From contig NZ_BSDD01000002.1 in the NCBI RefSeq assembly GCF_030268065.1, forward strand, positions 434,001 through 498,000: a DNA stretch of 64,000 nt, given 5' to 3'. The notes under the pieces were generated by a model, which was not told the origin of the DNA, did not search any database, and worked only from the letters and a program-made list of their open reading frames with translations. Shown here piece by piece: positions 63,490-64,000 of this stretch; positions within the stretch are counted from its first letter, which is position 1, and every line of letters begins with the position of its first letter. A program made the position numbers and the translations under genes. Source of the DNA: Geothrix rubra. GTDB taxonomy: Bacteria > Acidobacteriota > Holophagae > Holophagales > Holophagaceae.

Positions 63490-64000
63490 TCACCGGGGCC
63501 AGTAGGGCGCCAGCCTCCGCACGCCTTCCTCGAGCTGCTCCGGAGTGGCGGCGAAGCTGAGGCGGGCGTGGGCGCGGCCGCCCTCGCCGAAGGCCAGGCC
63601 GGGGATGAGGACGACCTTGGCCTCGTCGCGCAGCTTCAGGGCGAAGGCCACGGGATCCGCCACGGCTGCGGGCGGCAGGGCCATGAAGTGGTAGAAGGTG
63701 CCGTCGGGCGGCAGGGCGTCGTGGCCGAGGTGCGTCTTGAGGGCCGCGGCCAGGGCCTGCCAGCGCTCACCCACGGCAACCCGGGCCTCCGCCAGCACCG
63801 CGTCCGAATGCTCGATGAGCGCGAGGGCGGCCCACTGGGCGGGCGTGGCCGTGCCGGTGACGGCGTAGCCGTGGACGGTGCGGGCGGGCACGAGCCAGGC
63901 GGGGTCGCCCACGGCCCAGCCCACGCGCAGGCCCGGCGCACCCCAGCCCTTGCTCACGGAGCTGGTGACCACGCCGCGGTCAGTGACCTCCCGCAGGCTG
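63490..64000 (-). CDS. Class I/II aminotransferase (5' end outside window)
   Basis: The last 170 residues of a PLP aminotransferase, cut by the right edge. The PLP lysine is in SSVSKGWGAPGLRVGW, and the small-domain ending has GEGGRAHARLSFA with the substrate-binding arginine (RLSFA), typical of fold type I aspartate aminotransferase-like enzymes. The stop is seven bases before the ATG of the LysA-like gene, so they are cotranscribed. Substrate unknown. Confidence 0.88.
   Translation of the reverse strand, partial: SLREVTDRGVVTSSVSKGWGAPGLRVGWAVGDPAWLVPARTVHGYAVTGTATPAQWAALALIEHSDAVLAEARVAVGERWQALAAALKTHLGHDALPPDGTFYHFMALPPAAVADPVAFALKLRDEAKVVLIPGLAFGEGGRAHARLSFAATPEQLEEGVRRLAPYWPR

Overview
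This 64 kb window is a GC-rich, densely coded stretch of bacterial chromosome. The genes suggest a motile, Gram-negative-type (diderm) bacterium: a complete flagellin/cap/chaperone cluster, a chemotaxis receptor, LolA-like and MsbA-like envelope genes, and many exported proteins and lipoproteins. The mix of adjacent DUF1800/DUF1501 genes, CBM9-DUF5916 barrels, Ser/Thr kinases, DUF4388-TPR proteins and high GC is most like Acidobacteriota, class Holophagae (Geothrix/Holophaga relatives). That placement is an inference from gene content. I saw no rRNA, tRNA, CRISPR array or transposase.

Layout. 1-5.3 kb: secreted proteins (a DUF1573-like protein cut by the left edge, a large PKD/Ig adhesin-like protein, an M4 metalloprotease). 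5.4-7.6 kb: yjbQ with a duplicated, interrupted 3' end, a flavoprotein and a CDF metal transporter. 7.6-13.9 kb, minus strand: a housekeeping run eno, FtsB/DivIC-like, dapF, parA, parB, accD, folC. 14-16.3 kb: a TrpC-like barrel lacking catalytic lysines that reads in frame into a histone H1-like Lys/Ala tail, divergent from upp. 16.3-20.1 kb: flagellar genes fliC-flaG-fliD-fliS plus a small coiled-coil gene, followed by a divergent glycosyltransferase. 21.5-28 kb: a DUF4388-TPR protein, a Ser/Thr kinase, rnc, a HisA-like barrel and a helical-repeat protein. 28-31.1 kb: a tightly overlapping lipoprotein/ECF sigma/anti-sigma-like/TPR cassette. 31-34 kb: an MsbA-like ABC exporter and queA. 34.5-38 kb: a lipoprotein with a cytochrome-like CH motif, DUF1800 and DUF1501. 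38-45.4 kb: TauE/SafE, an esterase, a degenerate PdeM-like phosphoesterase, DUF192, a CBM9/DUF5916 barrel, a class V aminotransferase and thyX. 45.6-50.7 kb: lipoproteins, a fructose-6-phosphate aldolase-type enzyme and DinB. 50.8-54 kb: an acyl-CoA carboxylase beta subunit, a TPR protein and a CPBP protease. 54-60.7 kb: a methyl-accepting protein, then a plus-strand run of YycJ-type hydrolase, outer-membrane-like protein, LolA-like, FHA and TPR proteins. 60.8-64 kb: a flavoprotein, an Ada-type methyltransferase, a LysA-like decarboxylase and an aminotransferase cut by the right edge.

The most unusual material is a set of proteins that keep a known fold but have lost family catalytic residues (TrpC-like, HisA-like, PdeM-like), and above all the continuous TrpC-like/histone-tail ORF at 13990-15441, which contains a well-placed internal ribosome binding site. 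Several convergent gene pairs share or abut stop codons, so transcription boundaries are very tight.
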